Below are positions 8,738 through 17,527 of a stretch of DNA of 36,821 nucleotides, piece by piece; the stretch's first letter is position 1, and each line of letters opens with the position of its first letter. Under the pieces are notes generated by a model. It searched no databases, was not told the DNA's origin, and worked only from the letters and a program-made list of their open reading frames with translations. The DNA lies in NCBI GenBank assembly GCA_017795045.1, contig CP051244.1:2574247-2611067 (forward strand). The letters are read 5' to 3'. This DNA is from Allomuricauda sp. Lineage in GTDB: Bacteria > Bacteroidota > Bacteroidia > Flavobacteriales > Flavobacteriaceae. The translations under genes were made by a program, and so were the position numbers.

Positions 8738-10975
8738 ATGTCAACGAACAATACATTCAACACTTTAAATAGAAGGGCCTTTTTGCGCAACTCTTCCTTG
8801 GCCGGAGGAGGTTTGCTCATTGGCTTCAACCTTTTCCAGGCGTGCAAACCTAAGGTCATTGCCGAACCCGCCATAGATTTGGCCAGTTTGGACTACAACG
8901 ACTTTAATGCCTTTATCAAAATTGCAGACAATGGTGCGGTCACCATATTTTCTCCCAATCCCGAAGTAGGGCAGGGGGTAAAGACTTCCATGCCCATGAT
9001 CATTGCCGAGGAACTCGATGTTGCTTGGGACAATGTGTATGTGGAACAAGGTATTTTGGATACCAATAATTACACCCGACAGGTGGCTGGGGGTAGCCAA
9101 TCCATCCGATTTGGATGGGATGCCCTACGCCAGACCGGGGCTGCGGCCAAACAGATGTTGGTCAGTGTGGCGGCGGCACGTTGGGGAGTGGACCCATCGG
9201 AATGTACCGTGAGTGAAGGGGTCATCACCAATGCAGCAGGAGAAACCCTGGGCTATGGCGATGTCGTTAAAGATGCCGCCCAACTTGAAGTCCCTGAGAA
9301 TGTTCCCTTGAAAAAAACTTCGGAATATAAGATTATGGGGAAAGACACCCCAAATGTGGATATTGATAAAATCATCACTGGAAAATCTCTTTATGGGATG
9401 GATTACAAAACCGAGGGCATGGTCTATGCCTCAGTACTGCGTCCACCTGCTTTTGGACAAAAATTGGTTTCCTATGATGATTCCGCCGCAAGGGCCATGC
9501 CCGGTGTGGTGGACATCTTCACCATAGGTGAAAAACTACGAGGACTTGCAGAAGCAGTCCCAAGAATTACAGGCATTATAAGTGACAGTGATAAAATAGT
9601 GGTGCTCGCCAACTCTACATGGGAGGCCATGAAAGCCAAAAAAGCCATCAAGGCCGAATGGGAAGAGGTAACCAAAGCTGAAAGTACCGAGGAACATGAC
9701 AAAATATTGACCAACCTTTTGGATGGAAACAAGTTTGAGACCTTACGTTCGGACGGCAATGTAAAAAAAGCCTTGGCAGAAGCGGACCAAGTGCTGGAAC
9801 GCACCTATGAATCTCCTTTCTTGCCGCACAGCTGTATGGAACCCATGAATTTCTTCGCAAATGTGACCGAAGAGAAAGTGCACCTAGTGGGCCCCATACA
9901 AACTCCAGAAGGCACTGCTGGTTTTGTGGCACAATTGTTAGGCCGCGAAGCCGATGATATCCATTTGGAAATGACCCGTATTGGTGGTGGCTTTGGACGA
10001 AGACTCTATGGTAACTTTGCCATTGAAGCTGCTGAAATTGCCGATAAAGCCAAGAAACCTGTAAAGTTGGTTTTCTCCAGAGAGGAAGATATGGAAGATG
10101 GAATCTACCGAATGTCCATCAAATACCGTATTAAAGCAGGAGTGAAAGATGGAAAAGTAACGGCCTACCACTTAAAAGAGGCCGCCGTGAATTCCAATAT
10201 GTACGGCCTCGTTCCCAATTTCTTCCCAGCCGGTGCCATTGAAAATTACCAAGTGGATACCGCTAAATACGACAGTAACATTACCACAGGCGCATGGCGT
10301 GCCCCATATACCAACTTTTTGGCCTATGCCGAACAAAGTTTCTTTGATGAGCTGGCCGAGCTGATGGAAGTGGATAAAATACAATTGCGATTGGATTTAT
10401 TGGATAACGTAAATCCTGAGGAAGATGAACGTATCCAATATTCTCCCGAGCGCATGAAAGAAGTCATCAAAGTGGCGGTCGACAAATCAGGTTGGGGCAA
10501 AAAGCCGGAGGATGTACACCAAGGCTTTGTGAACTATTACTGCCACAACACCCACGTGGCCGAAGTGGCCGATGTTGAAATTGAAAATGGAGAGCCTGTA
10601 CTGAAAAAAATCACCTGTGTGGTGGATTGCGGGATTGTGGTAAATCCCCTCGGAGCCAAAAACTTGGTGGAAGGCGGTGTGTTGGATGGTGTAGGACATT
10701 CCATGTTCGGGGAATTGGCATTTAAGGACGGGAAGCCCACCGCCAATAATTTCGACAGATATCAATTGCTCCGGATTAAGGACGCCCCTGTTGTGGAAAC
10801 CCATTTTATAGACAATGGGCTTTCACCTACCGGTTTGGGCGAACCCACACTGCCGCCAGCAGGAGGTGCAGTGGCCAATGCTTTTAAATCCGCTACCGGA
10901 AATAGACTTTATAAACAACCATTTACCAAAACACCAGAACTTTTAAAAGTACCAGAAAAGGAAATTATAGGTTGA
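8738..10975 (+). CDS. iorB: Isoquinoline 1-oxidoreductase beta-type molybdopterin subunit, Tat-exported
   Basis: The ATG at 8738 gives 745 residues beginning with a twin-arginine signal (NRRAFLRNSSLAGGG, arginines at 12-13), so it folds with its cofactor in the cytoplasm before export. It has the aldehyde/xanthine-oxidase molybdopterin domains: NPEVGQGVKTSMP near the N-terminus, the GGGFGRR cofactor-binding loop near residue 415, and the catalytic glutamate E702 in GLGEPTLPPAGG. The Tat signal, length and IorA neighbour place it in the IorB group. Members oxidise N-heterocycles or aldehydes; the true substrate is unknown. The genes that follow supply its cofactor. Confidence 0.93.
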   Translation: MSTNNTFNTLNRRAFLRNSSLAGGGLLIGFNLFQACKPKVIAEPAIDLASLDYNDFNAFIKIADNGAVTIFSPNPEVGQGVKTSMPMIIAEELDVAWDNVYVEQGILDTNNYTRQVAGGSQSIRFGWDALRQTGAAAKQMLVSVAAARWGVDPSECTVSEGVITNAAGETLGYGDVVKDAAQLEVPENVPLKKTSEYKIMGKDTPNVDIDKIITGKSLYGMDYKTEGMVYASVLRPPAFGQKLVSYDDSAARAMPGVVDIFTIGEKLRGLAEAVPRITGIISDSDKIVVLANSTWEAMKAKKAIKAEWEEVTKAESTEEHDKILTNLLDGNKFETLRSDGNVKKALAEADQVLERTYESPFLPHSCMEPMNFFANVTEEKVHLVGPIQTPEGTAGFVAQLLGREADDIHLEMTRIGGGFGRRLYGNFAIEAAEIADKAKKPVKLVFSREEDMEDGIYRMSIKYRIKAGVKDGKVTAYHLKEAAVNSNMYGLVPNFFPAGAIENYQVDTAKYDSNITTGAWRAPYTNFLAYAEQSFFDELAELMEVDKIQLRLDLLDNVNPEEDERIQYSPERMKEVIKVAVDKSGWGKKPEDVHQGFVNYYCHNTHVAEVADVEIENGEPVLKKITCVVDCGIVVNPLGAKNLVEGGVLDGVGHSMFGELAFKDGKPTANNFDRYQLLRIKDAPVVETHFIDNGLSPTGLGEPTLPPAGGAVANAFKSATGNRLYKQPFTKTPELLKVPEKEIIG

Positions 10976-10979
10976 TCAT

Positions 10980-11234
10980 ATGACGATACTTTTGTTTGGA
11001 ATCACGAAGGACATTGTGGGAAGTCCCACTTTGTCTGTTCCCACATCCAGTGTAACCGGTAAACAAATACCAAAAACCGTAAGGGAATTGAAACAATTTT
11101 TGGGAAACAACTACCCAGAACTCAACAAATTGTCCTCCTTGGCCGTGGCCGTAAACCACAACTATGCCGATGATGACGATGCCATCAATTCCTACGATGA
11201 GATTGCGCTTATCCCCCCAGTGAGTGGGGGATAA
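10980..11234 (+). CDS. moaD: Molybdopterin synthase sulfur-carrier subunit MoaD
   Basis: The 84-residue ubiquitin-like protein ends in the required Gly-Gly (PPVSGG), whose C-terminal glycine is adenylated by MoeB and then thiocarboxylated to donate sulfur in molybdopterin synthesis. It starts 4 bases after iorB, which ties cofactor synthesis to the enzyme. Its usual partner MoaE is not encoded in this window. Confidence 0.88.
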   Translation: MTILLFGITKDIVGSPTLSVPTSSVTGKQIPKTVRELKQFLGNNYPELNKLSSLAVAVNHNYADDDDAINSYDEIALIPPVSGG

Positions 11235-11282
11235 TCCGCATAAAATCGGTATCTTTCCATTACAAAGCAGTTATTTAGATTT

Positions 11283-12269
11283 ATGTTGATAGACAATCAC
11301 GGAAGACAAATTAATTATCTACGATTGGCGGTAACCGACAGATGCAACCTCCGTTGCAACTATTGTATGCCTTCCGAAGGGATAGACTTTGTCCAAAATG
11401 ATAGATTGCTCTCCATCCCGGAACTTAAAAAAGTTAGCGAGATTTTGGTTTCCCAAGGTATTGACAAAATCCGAATCACGGGAGGCGAACCCTTTGTGCG
11501 TAAAGACTTAATGGTGTTGCTACGCCATTTGGCACAGCTGGAAGGGCTGAATGACATTTCGGTCACGACCAATGCCACATTGATCGGTCCCCATATTGAT
11601 GAACTCAAACAATTGGGGATTACCAATATCAATGTAAGCTTGGATTCCATCAAACGGGAAACGTTTGAGCGCATTACCCGAAGAAAACAGTTTGATACTG
11701 TCCATGACAATTTGATACGCCTGATTATCGAAGGTTTTAATGTACGCATCAATTTCATTGTTTTGGAAGGGCAGAACGAGCAGGACATCATCCCTATTTT
11801 GGATGTGATGAAACATCATAAGGTTTCTGTCCGATTTTTGGAAGAGATGCCATTCAATGGAGGAAGCAAAAACTTCAACACCATCAAATGGAACTATAAG
11901 GCCATACTGGAACACATTGCAGGCACTTTCCCCAATTACCAAAAATTGGAATCGCCCAAGGAGTCCACATCCATTAATTATAAGATTGATGGCCATGTAG
12001 GCACTTTCGGCATTATCCCATCTTTCAGCAGAACGTTCTGTGGCAGTTGTAACCGTTTGCGGATTACCGCAACTGGGGATGTCATCACCTGCTTGTATGG
12101 AAAACCCAAAGCCAATCTCCGGGATATCATTCGTGAAGAATCCTCAGAAGAAAAGGTAAAGGAAACCATTTTAAAAACCATTGGTTCGAGGGCCAAAACA
12201 GGATTTGAAGCGCAAAACGAGCATTCCAATACCGTTTTTGACAATTCAATGACCTCTATCGGTGGGTAA
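11283..12269 (+). CDS. moaA: GTP 3',8-cyclase MoaA (radical SAM)
   Basis: This 328-residue protein catalyses the first step of molybdenum cofactor synthesis with MoaC. The N-terminal radical-SAM cluster motif is TDRCNLRCNYCMP. ITGGEPFVRKDL follows as the SAM-binding GGE motif. The C-terminal second [4Fe-4S] cluster is ligated by cysteines in FCGSCNRLRIT and ITCLYG. The protein ends with the essential double glycine (SIGG). The 48-base gap to moaD is too short for a Moco riboswitch. MoaC is not present in the window. Confidence 0.95.
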   Translation: MLIDNHGRQINYLRLAVTDRCNLRCNYCMPSEGIDFVQNDRLLSIPELKKVSEILVSQGIDKIRITGGEPFVRKDLMVLLRHLAQLEGLNDISVTTNATLIGPHIDELKQLGITNINVSLDSIKRETFERITRRKQFDTVHDNLIRLIIEGFNVRINFIVLEGQNEQDIIPILDVMKHHKVSVRFLEEMPFNGGSKNFNTIKWNYKAILEHIAGTFPNYQKLESPKESTSINYKIDGHVGTFGIIPSFSRTFCGSCNRLRITATGDVITCLYGKPKANLRDIIREESSEEKVKETILKTIGSRAKTGFEAQNEHSNTVFDNSMTSIGG

Positions 12270-12302
12270 ATCCCCAAATCTTGATCTGATTACAGCAGCG
12301 AA

Positions 12303-12911
12303 ATGGAAAGAACAACACCCAAATTGTACGGATTGGTCCTCGCGGGAGGAAAAAGTACCCGGATGGGGTCTGATAAAGGGTTGATTACCTATCATGACGT
12401 TCCCCAGCAGGAATATCTCTACCAGTTATTGGAACAGCTATGCGATACTGTTTTCTTGAGCGTTCGCGAAGAACAAGAATCAACTGTTGACAAAGCATAT
12501 AGGACCATTGTGGACAGAAATGAATATCGCGGTCCTTTTAATGGTATCCTCAGCGCATATACTTCGCACCCAGATGTTGCTTGGTTAGTGTTGGCCTGTG
12601 ACCTCCCTCTCTTGGATTTGGAAAGCATAAAACAATTGGTGGAACAAAGGGACCCGAATGCATCGGCCACTTCCTTTGCGACCAACCAAACGAAGCTGCC
12701 TGAACCTTTGATTACCATTTGGGAACCCGAAGGGCTTCAAAAGGCCATAACCCACTTGGAAACATCTGAAAGTTCCTGTCCCCGAAAGTTTTTGCTCAAT
12801 ACGGATACCAAGTTGGTATTCCCCGAACATGACGAGGTGTTGTACAATGCCAATTCATTATCGGAATACGAGTTTGCGAAATCAAAAATCGCGTTGAACC
12901 ATGGAGAGTAG
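12303..12911 (+). CDS. mobA: Molybdenum cofactor guanylyltransferase MobA-type
   Basis: The 202-residue protein shows the MobA nucleotide-binding loop LAGGKSTRMGSDKG at residues 13-26 and the magnesium-binding LACDLPLL. MobA attaches GMP to molybdopterin. Enzymes of the xanthine-oxidase family more often use CMP-type or plain cofactors, and a second, MocA-like transferase is encoded downstream, so the division of labour is open. It overlaps the next gene by 11 bases. Confidence 0.85.
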   Translation: MERTTPKLYGLVLAGGKSTRMGSDKGLITYHDVPQQEYLYQLLEQLCDTVFLSVREEQESTVDKAYRTIVDRNEYRGPFNGILSAYTSHPDVAWLVLACDLPLLDLESIKQLVEQRDPNASATSFATNQTKLPEPLITIWEPEGLQKAITHLETSESSCPRKFLLNTDTKLVFPEHDEVLYNANSLSEYEFAKSKIALNHGE

Positions 12912-13968
12912 GTATATCAGACAGACCCAATTGAAGGATTTTGGTCCGGAAGGACAGCAAAAGCTGGCCGGTTCAAAAGTCTTGGTCGTGGGTTTGGGCG
13001 GGCTGGGATTACCTGCCCTGCAGTACCTCAACGCCATGGGTGTGGGTACTTTGGGGCTTATGGATCAAGACACCGTTGAATTGCACAACCTGCAAAGACA
13101 AACCCTCTATACTGAAAATGACTTGGGAAGGTCGAAGCTGGAGGTGACCCATGAAAAATTGAGCGCACAAAATTCTGACACACAATTTATATTACATGAC
13201 ACCTTTTTGACCAAGGACAATGCCTTGGAAATCATTAAAACATACGATTTGGTAGTGGATGCCACAGATAATTTTCCAACACGGTATCTCATCAACGACG
13301 CCTGTGTTATCTTGGAAAAACCTTTTGTCTATGGCGCATTGCACAGTTTTGAAGGACATGTGAGCGTGTTTAATTACAACAATGGCCCCACCTATCGCTG
13401 TTTATATCCCAACATGCCAAGTCCTGAAGAAGTTCCCAATTGCAACGAGAATGGGGTTTTGGGCGTAATTCCTGGAATCATTGGTACCCTTCAAGCTCTG
13501 GAGGCCGTAAAGGTATTGACCGGAATAGGAGAGGTCCTATCAGGAAAGTTATTGCTCTTTGATGGACTGACCCAACAGTCCATCAAAATTGGTTTTAAAG
13601 CCAATCCCGAAAATAAAAAAATCAAAAAATTACAGGAACAATATGAGCCATTGGATTGTGGTCTGGTCCCTTCAATAGCTGCGGAAGACTTTCAGATTCT
13701 GCTAGACTCCCAACAAAGTATCATTGTATTGGATGTGCGTACTCCTGAGGAGTTTAGTGATCAACACCTCAATAAATCCGTCAATACTCCATTGGATCAT
13801 TTGGAATCCGCTTCGGAACACATTGTTGGGGCGGAAGAAGTATATGTCATATGCCAATCGGGAAAACGCAGTGAGCAGGCCATACGACAACTGGACCCCA
13901 TTTATCCCAATAAAAGATTTTACAACGTGCTGGGTGGGATGAACAAAATGAAGACCTTATGTCCTTAG
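12901..13968 (+). CDS. moeB: MoeB/ThiF-type adenylyltransferase fused to a rhodanese domain
   Basis: Residues about 1-245 are an E1-like adenylating domain: VVGLGGLGLPALQYL nucleotide-binding loop, DQDTVELHNLQRQ and DATDNFPTRYLIND. Residues about 260-355 form a rhodanese domain with the active-site cysteine in YVICQSGKRSEQA. The enzyme should activate the MoaD C-terminus and deliver persulfide sulfur to it, combining MoeB and sulfurtransferase roles. The usual first zinc CxxC of MoeB is changed here to TYRC, and I see no complete second CxxC, so the structural zinc site is probably lost, as in some other MoeB-rhodanese fusions. It overlaps both neighbours by about 10 bases. Confidence 0.9.
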   Translation: MESRYIRQTQLKDFGPEGQQKLAGSKVLVVGLGGLGLPALQYLNAMGVGTLGLMDQDTVELHNLQRQTLYTENDLGRSKLEVTHEKLSAQNSDTQFILHDTFLTKDNALEIIKTYDLVVDATDNFPTRYLINDACVILEKPFVYGALHSFEGHVSVFNYNNGPTYRCLYPNMPSPEEVPNCNENGVLGVIPGIIGTLQALEAVKVLTGIGEVLSGKLLLFDGLTQQSIKIGFKANPENKKIKKLQEQYEPLDCGLVPSIAAEDFQILLDSQQSIIVLDVRTPEEFSDQHLNKSVNTPLDHLESASEHIVGAEEVYVICQSGKRSEQAIRQLDPIYPNKRFYNVLGGMNKMKTLCP

Positions 13969-14741
13969 CTCCTGGAGATTTTATTTTACTGACCCTTGCG
14001 TTCTTTGTAGTAGCTACCCTGTATTCTGCCGTAGGCTTTGGAGGTGGATCCAGCTACTTGGCCATCCTTACCTTGGTCCTGACGAGTTTCTTTGCTATCC
14101 GGACAACTGCCTTGTTATGTAACCTCACCGTGGTTACGGGAAGCTGTTATCTTTATTACAAGAACGGGCATTTGCCCCTGAAGAAGTTCGTTCCATTTGT
14201 GGTCACCAGTATCCCCATGGCCTTTTTGGGGGCCTCATTCCGGTTGAAGGAGCAGGTTTTCTTCATTTTGTTGGCCTTGGCCTTGATTGTATCGGCCATA
14301 GCGCTGATTTATCAAACCCTTTCTTTACGCTCCAACTTCAACGTAAAAGAATATCCAAGCTATGTTTCCTATCTTCTGGGAGCGGGGATTGGCCTTTTAT
14401 CCGGTTTGGTAGGCATTGGCGGGGGGATATTCTTGGCGCCCGTACTCAACCATATGAAATGGGACAAACCGATTGTCATTGCCTCTTTGGCCAGTTTTTT
14501 CATCTTGGTCAATTCCGTTTCAGGTATTGGAGGATTGTTTGTCAGCGACTCTTTTGAAATCTTCTGGCCCGAAATATTGGGGTTGTTGTTTGCTGTGTTG
14601 ATGGGCGGACAACTAGGTGTACGGCTCAGTATCGGAAAACTATCGGCAAAACGCATTCGAATGCTGACCGGGTTTTTGGTGCTGTTTGTGGGGATTCGCG
14701 TACTGCTCAAAAATGGATTGGAAATAAATCTCTTTTCATGA
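13959..14741 (+). CDS. TSUP/TauE-SafE family sulfur-anion exporter
   Basis: This 260-residue integral membrane protein has about eight hydrophobic segments and the paired glycine-rich signatures of the TSUP family (GFGGGSSYLA near the N-terminus and LVGIGGGIFLAPVL near the middle). Members move sulfite, sulfoacetate or related anions. Its place between moeB-rhodanese and moeA, overlapping both, suggests export of a sulfur by-product such as sulfite, or import of an oxyanion for cofactor assembly; that role is inference. Molybdate import genes (modABC) are absent here. Confidence 0.88.
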   Translation: MSLAPGDFILLTLAFFVVATLYSAVGFGGGSSYLAILTLVLTSFFAIRTTALLCNLTVVTGSCYLYYKNGHLPLKKFVPFVVTSIPMAFLGASFRLKEQVFFILLALALIVSAIALIYQTLSLRSNFNVKEYPSYVSYLLGAGIGLLSGLVGIGGGIFLAPVLNHMKWDKPIVIASLASFFILVNSVSGIGGLFVSDSFEIFWPEILGLLFAVLMGGQLGVRLSIGKLSAKRIRMLTGFLVLFVGIRVLLKNGLEINLFS

Positions 14742-15937
14742 TTGGATTCAACGATGCATTAAAAAAAGTTCTGGACCATGCACAAGACTATGGGAACGAA
14801 ATAGTTCCACTTGATAAATCCCACGGAAGGGTATTGGCCGAAACCATTTTGGCCGATAGGGATTTCCCTCCCTTTGACCGATCTACCAAAGATGGTATTG
14901 CCATCTGTTTTGAAGCTCTAAAATCCACAGAGCAAGCCTTTATATCCGAAGGTGTTGCACAGGCCGGAAGTCCACAGGCTACTTTGGAACAAGCGGAGCA
15001 TTGTGTAGAGGTGATGACCGGTGCCATAGTCCCCAAGAATACCGACACAGTAATCATGTATGAGCACACTTCAAACTCGGGTGACACATTTACAGTTGAA
15101 AAGCCCATAAAAAAAGGTCAAAACATACATTATCAAGGTAGTGACATTACTCAAGGTGAAGTTTTACTTCAATCTGGGGTTTCCATTACTTCTGCCGAAA
15201 TAGGGGTATTGGCCTCAGTCGGAAAAGCACAGGTCGTGGTAAAAAAACTTCCCAAAGTTGCAGTCATTTCCACAGGGAACGAATTGGTAAATGTAGAGGA
15301 AACCCCGTTACCATTTCAAATTAGAAAGTCCAATTCCCATTCCCTTTATGCGCTTTTGGAAACGGAACTCATTGCAGCGGACATCCATCATCTTGTGGAC
15401 GAACCGTCAGCCATCCAAAAAGCATTGGAGCATCTCATCAAAACCTATGATGTTTTGCTCCTCAGCGGAGGCGTTTCCATGGGAAAGTTCGATTTCTTGC
15501 CAGAAACTTTTGCAGTTCTGGGAGTGGAAAAGGCCTTCCATAAGGTATTGCAGCGCCCCGGAAAACCGTTTTGGTTTGGAAAACATCTGAAACACAAGAC
15601 CATTTTGTTTTCATTCCCCGGTAACCCTGTATCGACCTTTGTCAACTATCATTTGTATTTTAAGGCTTGGCTTAACAAAACTTTGGGTAGGGTAGCACCA
15701 CAATTTACCGTATTTTTAAGTGACCCCTACACTAATGAAACAGATTTGACCTTATTTATCGGGGTCAAAATTGATATGAAGGAAGGAAGGTTGACGGCAA
15801 AAGTTCTATCATCATCCGGTTCTGGGGATTTGGCAGGACTTACCAAAGTAGATGGATTTGTATCGATTCCCCCAAAGGAAACCCTGCAGAAAGAAGCTAC
15901 AACAACGTTTATACCCACTCGAAATCTTTGGCAATGA
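14738..15937 (+). CDS. moeA: Molybdopterin molybdenumtransferase MoeA
   Basis: The 399-residue protein inserts molybdenum into adenylylated molybdopterin. Recognisable parts in order are the PPFDRSTKDGIA segment, VMTGAIVPKNTDTVIMYE, the GSDI and AEIGVLASVG region, the MoaB-like domain with VAVISTGNELV and LLLSGGVSMGKFD, and FSFPGNPVSTFVNYHLY, followed by a beta-barrel C-terminal domain. It starts within the last codons of the transporter gene (ATGA overlap) and is coupled to the XdhC gene in the same way. Confidence 0.93.
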   Translation: MIGFNDALKKVLDHAQDYGNEIVPLDKSHGRVLAETILADRDFPPFDRSTKDGIAICFEALKSTEQAFISEGVAQAGSPQATLEQAEHCVEVMTGAIVPKNTDTVIMYEHTSNSGDTFTVEKPIKKGQNIHYQGSDITQGEVLLQSGVSITSAEIGVLASVGKAQVVVKKLPKVAVISTGNELVNVEETPLPFQIRKSNSHSLYALLETELIAADIHHLVDEPSAIQKALEHLIKTYDVLLLSGGVSMGKFDFLPETFAVLGVEKAFHKVLQRPGKPFWFGKHLKHKTILFSFPGNPVSTFVNYHLYFKAWLNKTLGRVAPQFTVFLSDPYTNETDLTLFIGVKIDMKEGRLTAKVLSSSGSGDLAGLTKVDGFVSIPPKETLQKEATTTFIPTRNLWQ

Positions 15938-16932
15938 CACACGAGTTAAAAACTATCATTCAAAACTATCAGGAAAGGGGAGAGGCCGCTGTTCTAGCCA
16001 CCGTGGTCGCTTTGGACGGTTCATCGTACCGCAGACCCGGTGTCCGTATGCTGATTTTTGAAAATGGGGGCATGGTCGGAGCCGTAAGTGGGGGGTGTGT
16101 GGAAAAAGAGGTGCTACGACAAGCCCAAACCGTCTTTACCACAGGAATCTCCCGGGTCATGGTGTATGATGGACGTTACCGCTTGGGTTGCGAAGGTATT
16201 CTGTACATCTTGTTGGAGACCTTTAAGCCCAATGAAACCTTTTTGACCCATTTCTGGAGTACCATTGAAAACAGAAAGCCGTTCCATATCCATTCCTATT
16301 ATCAAAAAGAGCAGAGTGATAACGACAACTATCATTCCGAGTTCCAGTTTGGAGACGACATGTTCCCAGTGACCGATGAAGTTGGCCCAAAAGAAGGGCT
16401 TGCCGTTTTTGAACAAGAAATGCAGCCTTGCTTTCAGTTGTTGATCATTGGAGCGGAACACGATGCCGTTCAATTGTGCAAATATGCAGCTCTTACCGGT
16501 TGGGAAGTAAGTGTAGTGGCCAATCCCAGGGAAGAAAAATCGGAAAAGGATTTCCCCGGCATCCATAAACTGATTCAGGTGGAACCCGAAGCGTTTCAAT
16601 ATAGTCTGGACCCACAAACGGCTGTGGTCATCATGACCCATAGTTTTGTCAAGGACCTACAGTTTGTTATGGCCCTAAAGGATGAACTTGGTGCTTATAT
16701 TGGGCTATTGGGGCCTTTTAAGCGAAGGGAAAAACTATTTGATGAACTTTTGGAACGTTGCCCTGATGTTTCGGAAACATTTCTGGACCAAATCCATGGT
16801 CCTGCAGGGATTGATATTGGCGCGGAAACCCCTCAGGAGATTGCCATCTCCATCTTATCCGAAATTCTATCCGTGATCAACAAAAAGGAGCCGCAGCTCC
16901 TGAAGGACAAAATGGGAAAAATACATACCTAG
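15934..16932 (+). CDS. XdhC/CoxI family molybdenum cofactor chaperone
   Basis: The ATG at 15934 overlaps the moeA stop (ATGA) and gives 332 residues; the TTG two codons earlier is less likely. The N-terminal XdhC_CoxI domain contains ATVVALDGSSYRRPGVRML and GAVSGGCVEKEV. The C-terminal Rossmann part has LLIIGAEHDAVQLCKYAA and a conserved GLLGPFKRREKLF. XdhC proteins bind the molybdenum cofactor, help sulfurate it and insert it into xanthine-oxidase-family enzymes, so IorB is the obvious client. Confidence 0.92.
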   Translation: MTHELKTIIQNYQERGEAAVLATVVALDGSSYRRPGVRMLIFENGGMVGAVSGGCVEKEVLRQAQTVFTTGISRVMVYDGRYRLGCEGILYILLETFKPNETFLTHFWSTIENRKPFHIHSYYQKEQSDNDNYHSEFQFGDDMFPVTDEVGPKEGLAVFEQEMQPCFQLLIIGAEHDAVQLCKYAALTGWEVSVVANPREEKSEKDFPGIHKLIQVEPEAFQYSLDPQTAVVIMTHSFVKDLQFVMALKDELGAYIGLLGPFKRREKLFDELLERCPDVSETFLDQIHGPAGIDIGAETPQEIAISILSEILSVINKKEPQLLKDKMGKIHT

Positions 16933-16933
16933 C

Positions 16934-17527
16934 ATGACCAATATTTCTATTTTGATATTGGCGGCTGGAGCCTCTTCACGAATGAAGGGCAAGGCCAAAC
17001 AATTGCTCCCATGGAAAGACACCACATTGTTGGGGCACGCCATAGTGCAAGCAAAAAAAGTGTCCGATTCCGTCACCGTGGTACTTGGAGCCCGTGCGGA
17101 GCACATCCAAAACGCTATTCCCAATACAGTCGAATCCATCCACAATTCCAATTGGGAATTGGGAATGGGAAGTTCCATCTCCAAAGGCGTACAGCATATT
17201 TTGAAAGAGAACCCCTCCCCGGATGGCATATTGATCATGTTGGTGGACCAACCCCTGCTGGAAGCCCCTTACCTGAACCAACTCAAAAGTAAGTTTGAAA
17301 AGGACCTATCGAAGATTACAGCCACAGCTTATGGAGAGAAAGTTGGAGTACCCGCCATTTTCCCCAAACATCTATTTTTGGAACTTACCCAATTGAGTGG
17401 GAATTTTGGGGCAAGACAAATTATCAAAGCCCATAAAAAACAAATCTCTGTCCTTCAACCAGAAGGAAAGGAAATTGATATTGATACCATAGAAACCTAT
17501 AACCAGTTAACCAAAACCACACCATGA
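16934..17527 (+). CDS. MocA-like molybdenum cofactor nucleotidyltransferase
   Basis: This 197-residue protein has the NTP-transferase signature ILAAGASSRMKGKAKQLLPW and a metal-binding LVDQPLL. MocA (CTP:molybdopterin cytidylyltransferase) supplies the MCD form of the cofactor used by many xanthine-oxidase-family enzymes, and this gene follows XdhC by one base as it does in other such clusters. I therefore prefer a MocA role over MobA, which is encoded separately upstream. It overlaps the next start by 4 bases. Confidence 0.87.
   Translation: MTNISILILAAGASSRMKGKAKQLLPWKDTTLLGHAIVQAKKVSDSVTVVLGARAEHIQNAIPNTVESIHNSNWELGMGSSISKGVQHILKENPSPDGILIMLVDQPLLEAPYLNQLKSKFEKDLSKITATAYGEKVGVPAIFPKHLFLELTQLSGNFGARQIIKAHKKQISVLQPEGKEIDIDTIETYNQLTKTTP

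Noticed and set aside
11235..11282. Moco riboswitch upstream of moaA
   Set aside because: The gap is 48 bases, far too short for the riboswitch fold, and the gene is inside an operon.
15928..15933. TTG start for the XdhC gene
   Set aside because: The ATG two codons later forms an ATGA overlap with moeA, the same coupling used at neighbouring junctions.
16114..16641. 175-codon minus-strand frame opposite the XdhC gene
   Set aside because: It is antisense to a strongly supported gene and shows no domain or start context; a codon-bias shadow.
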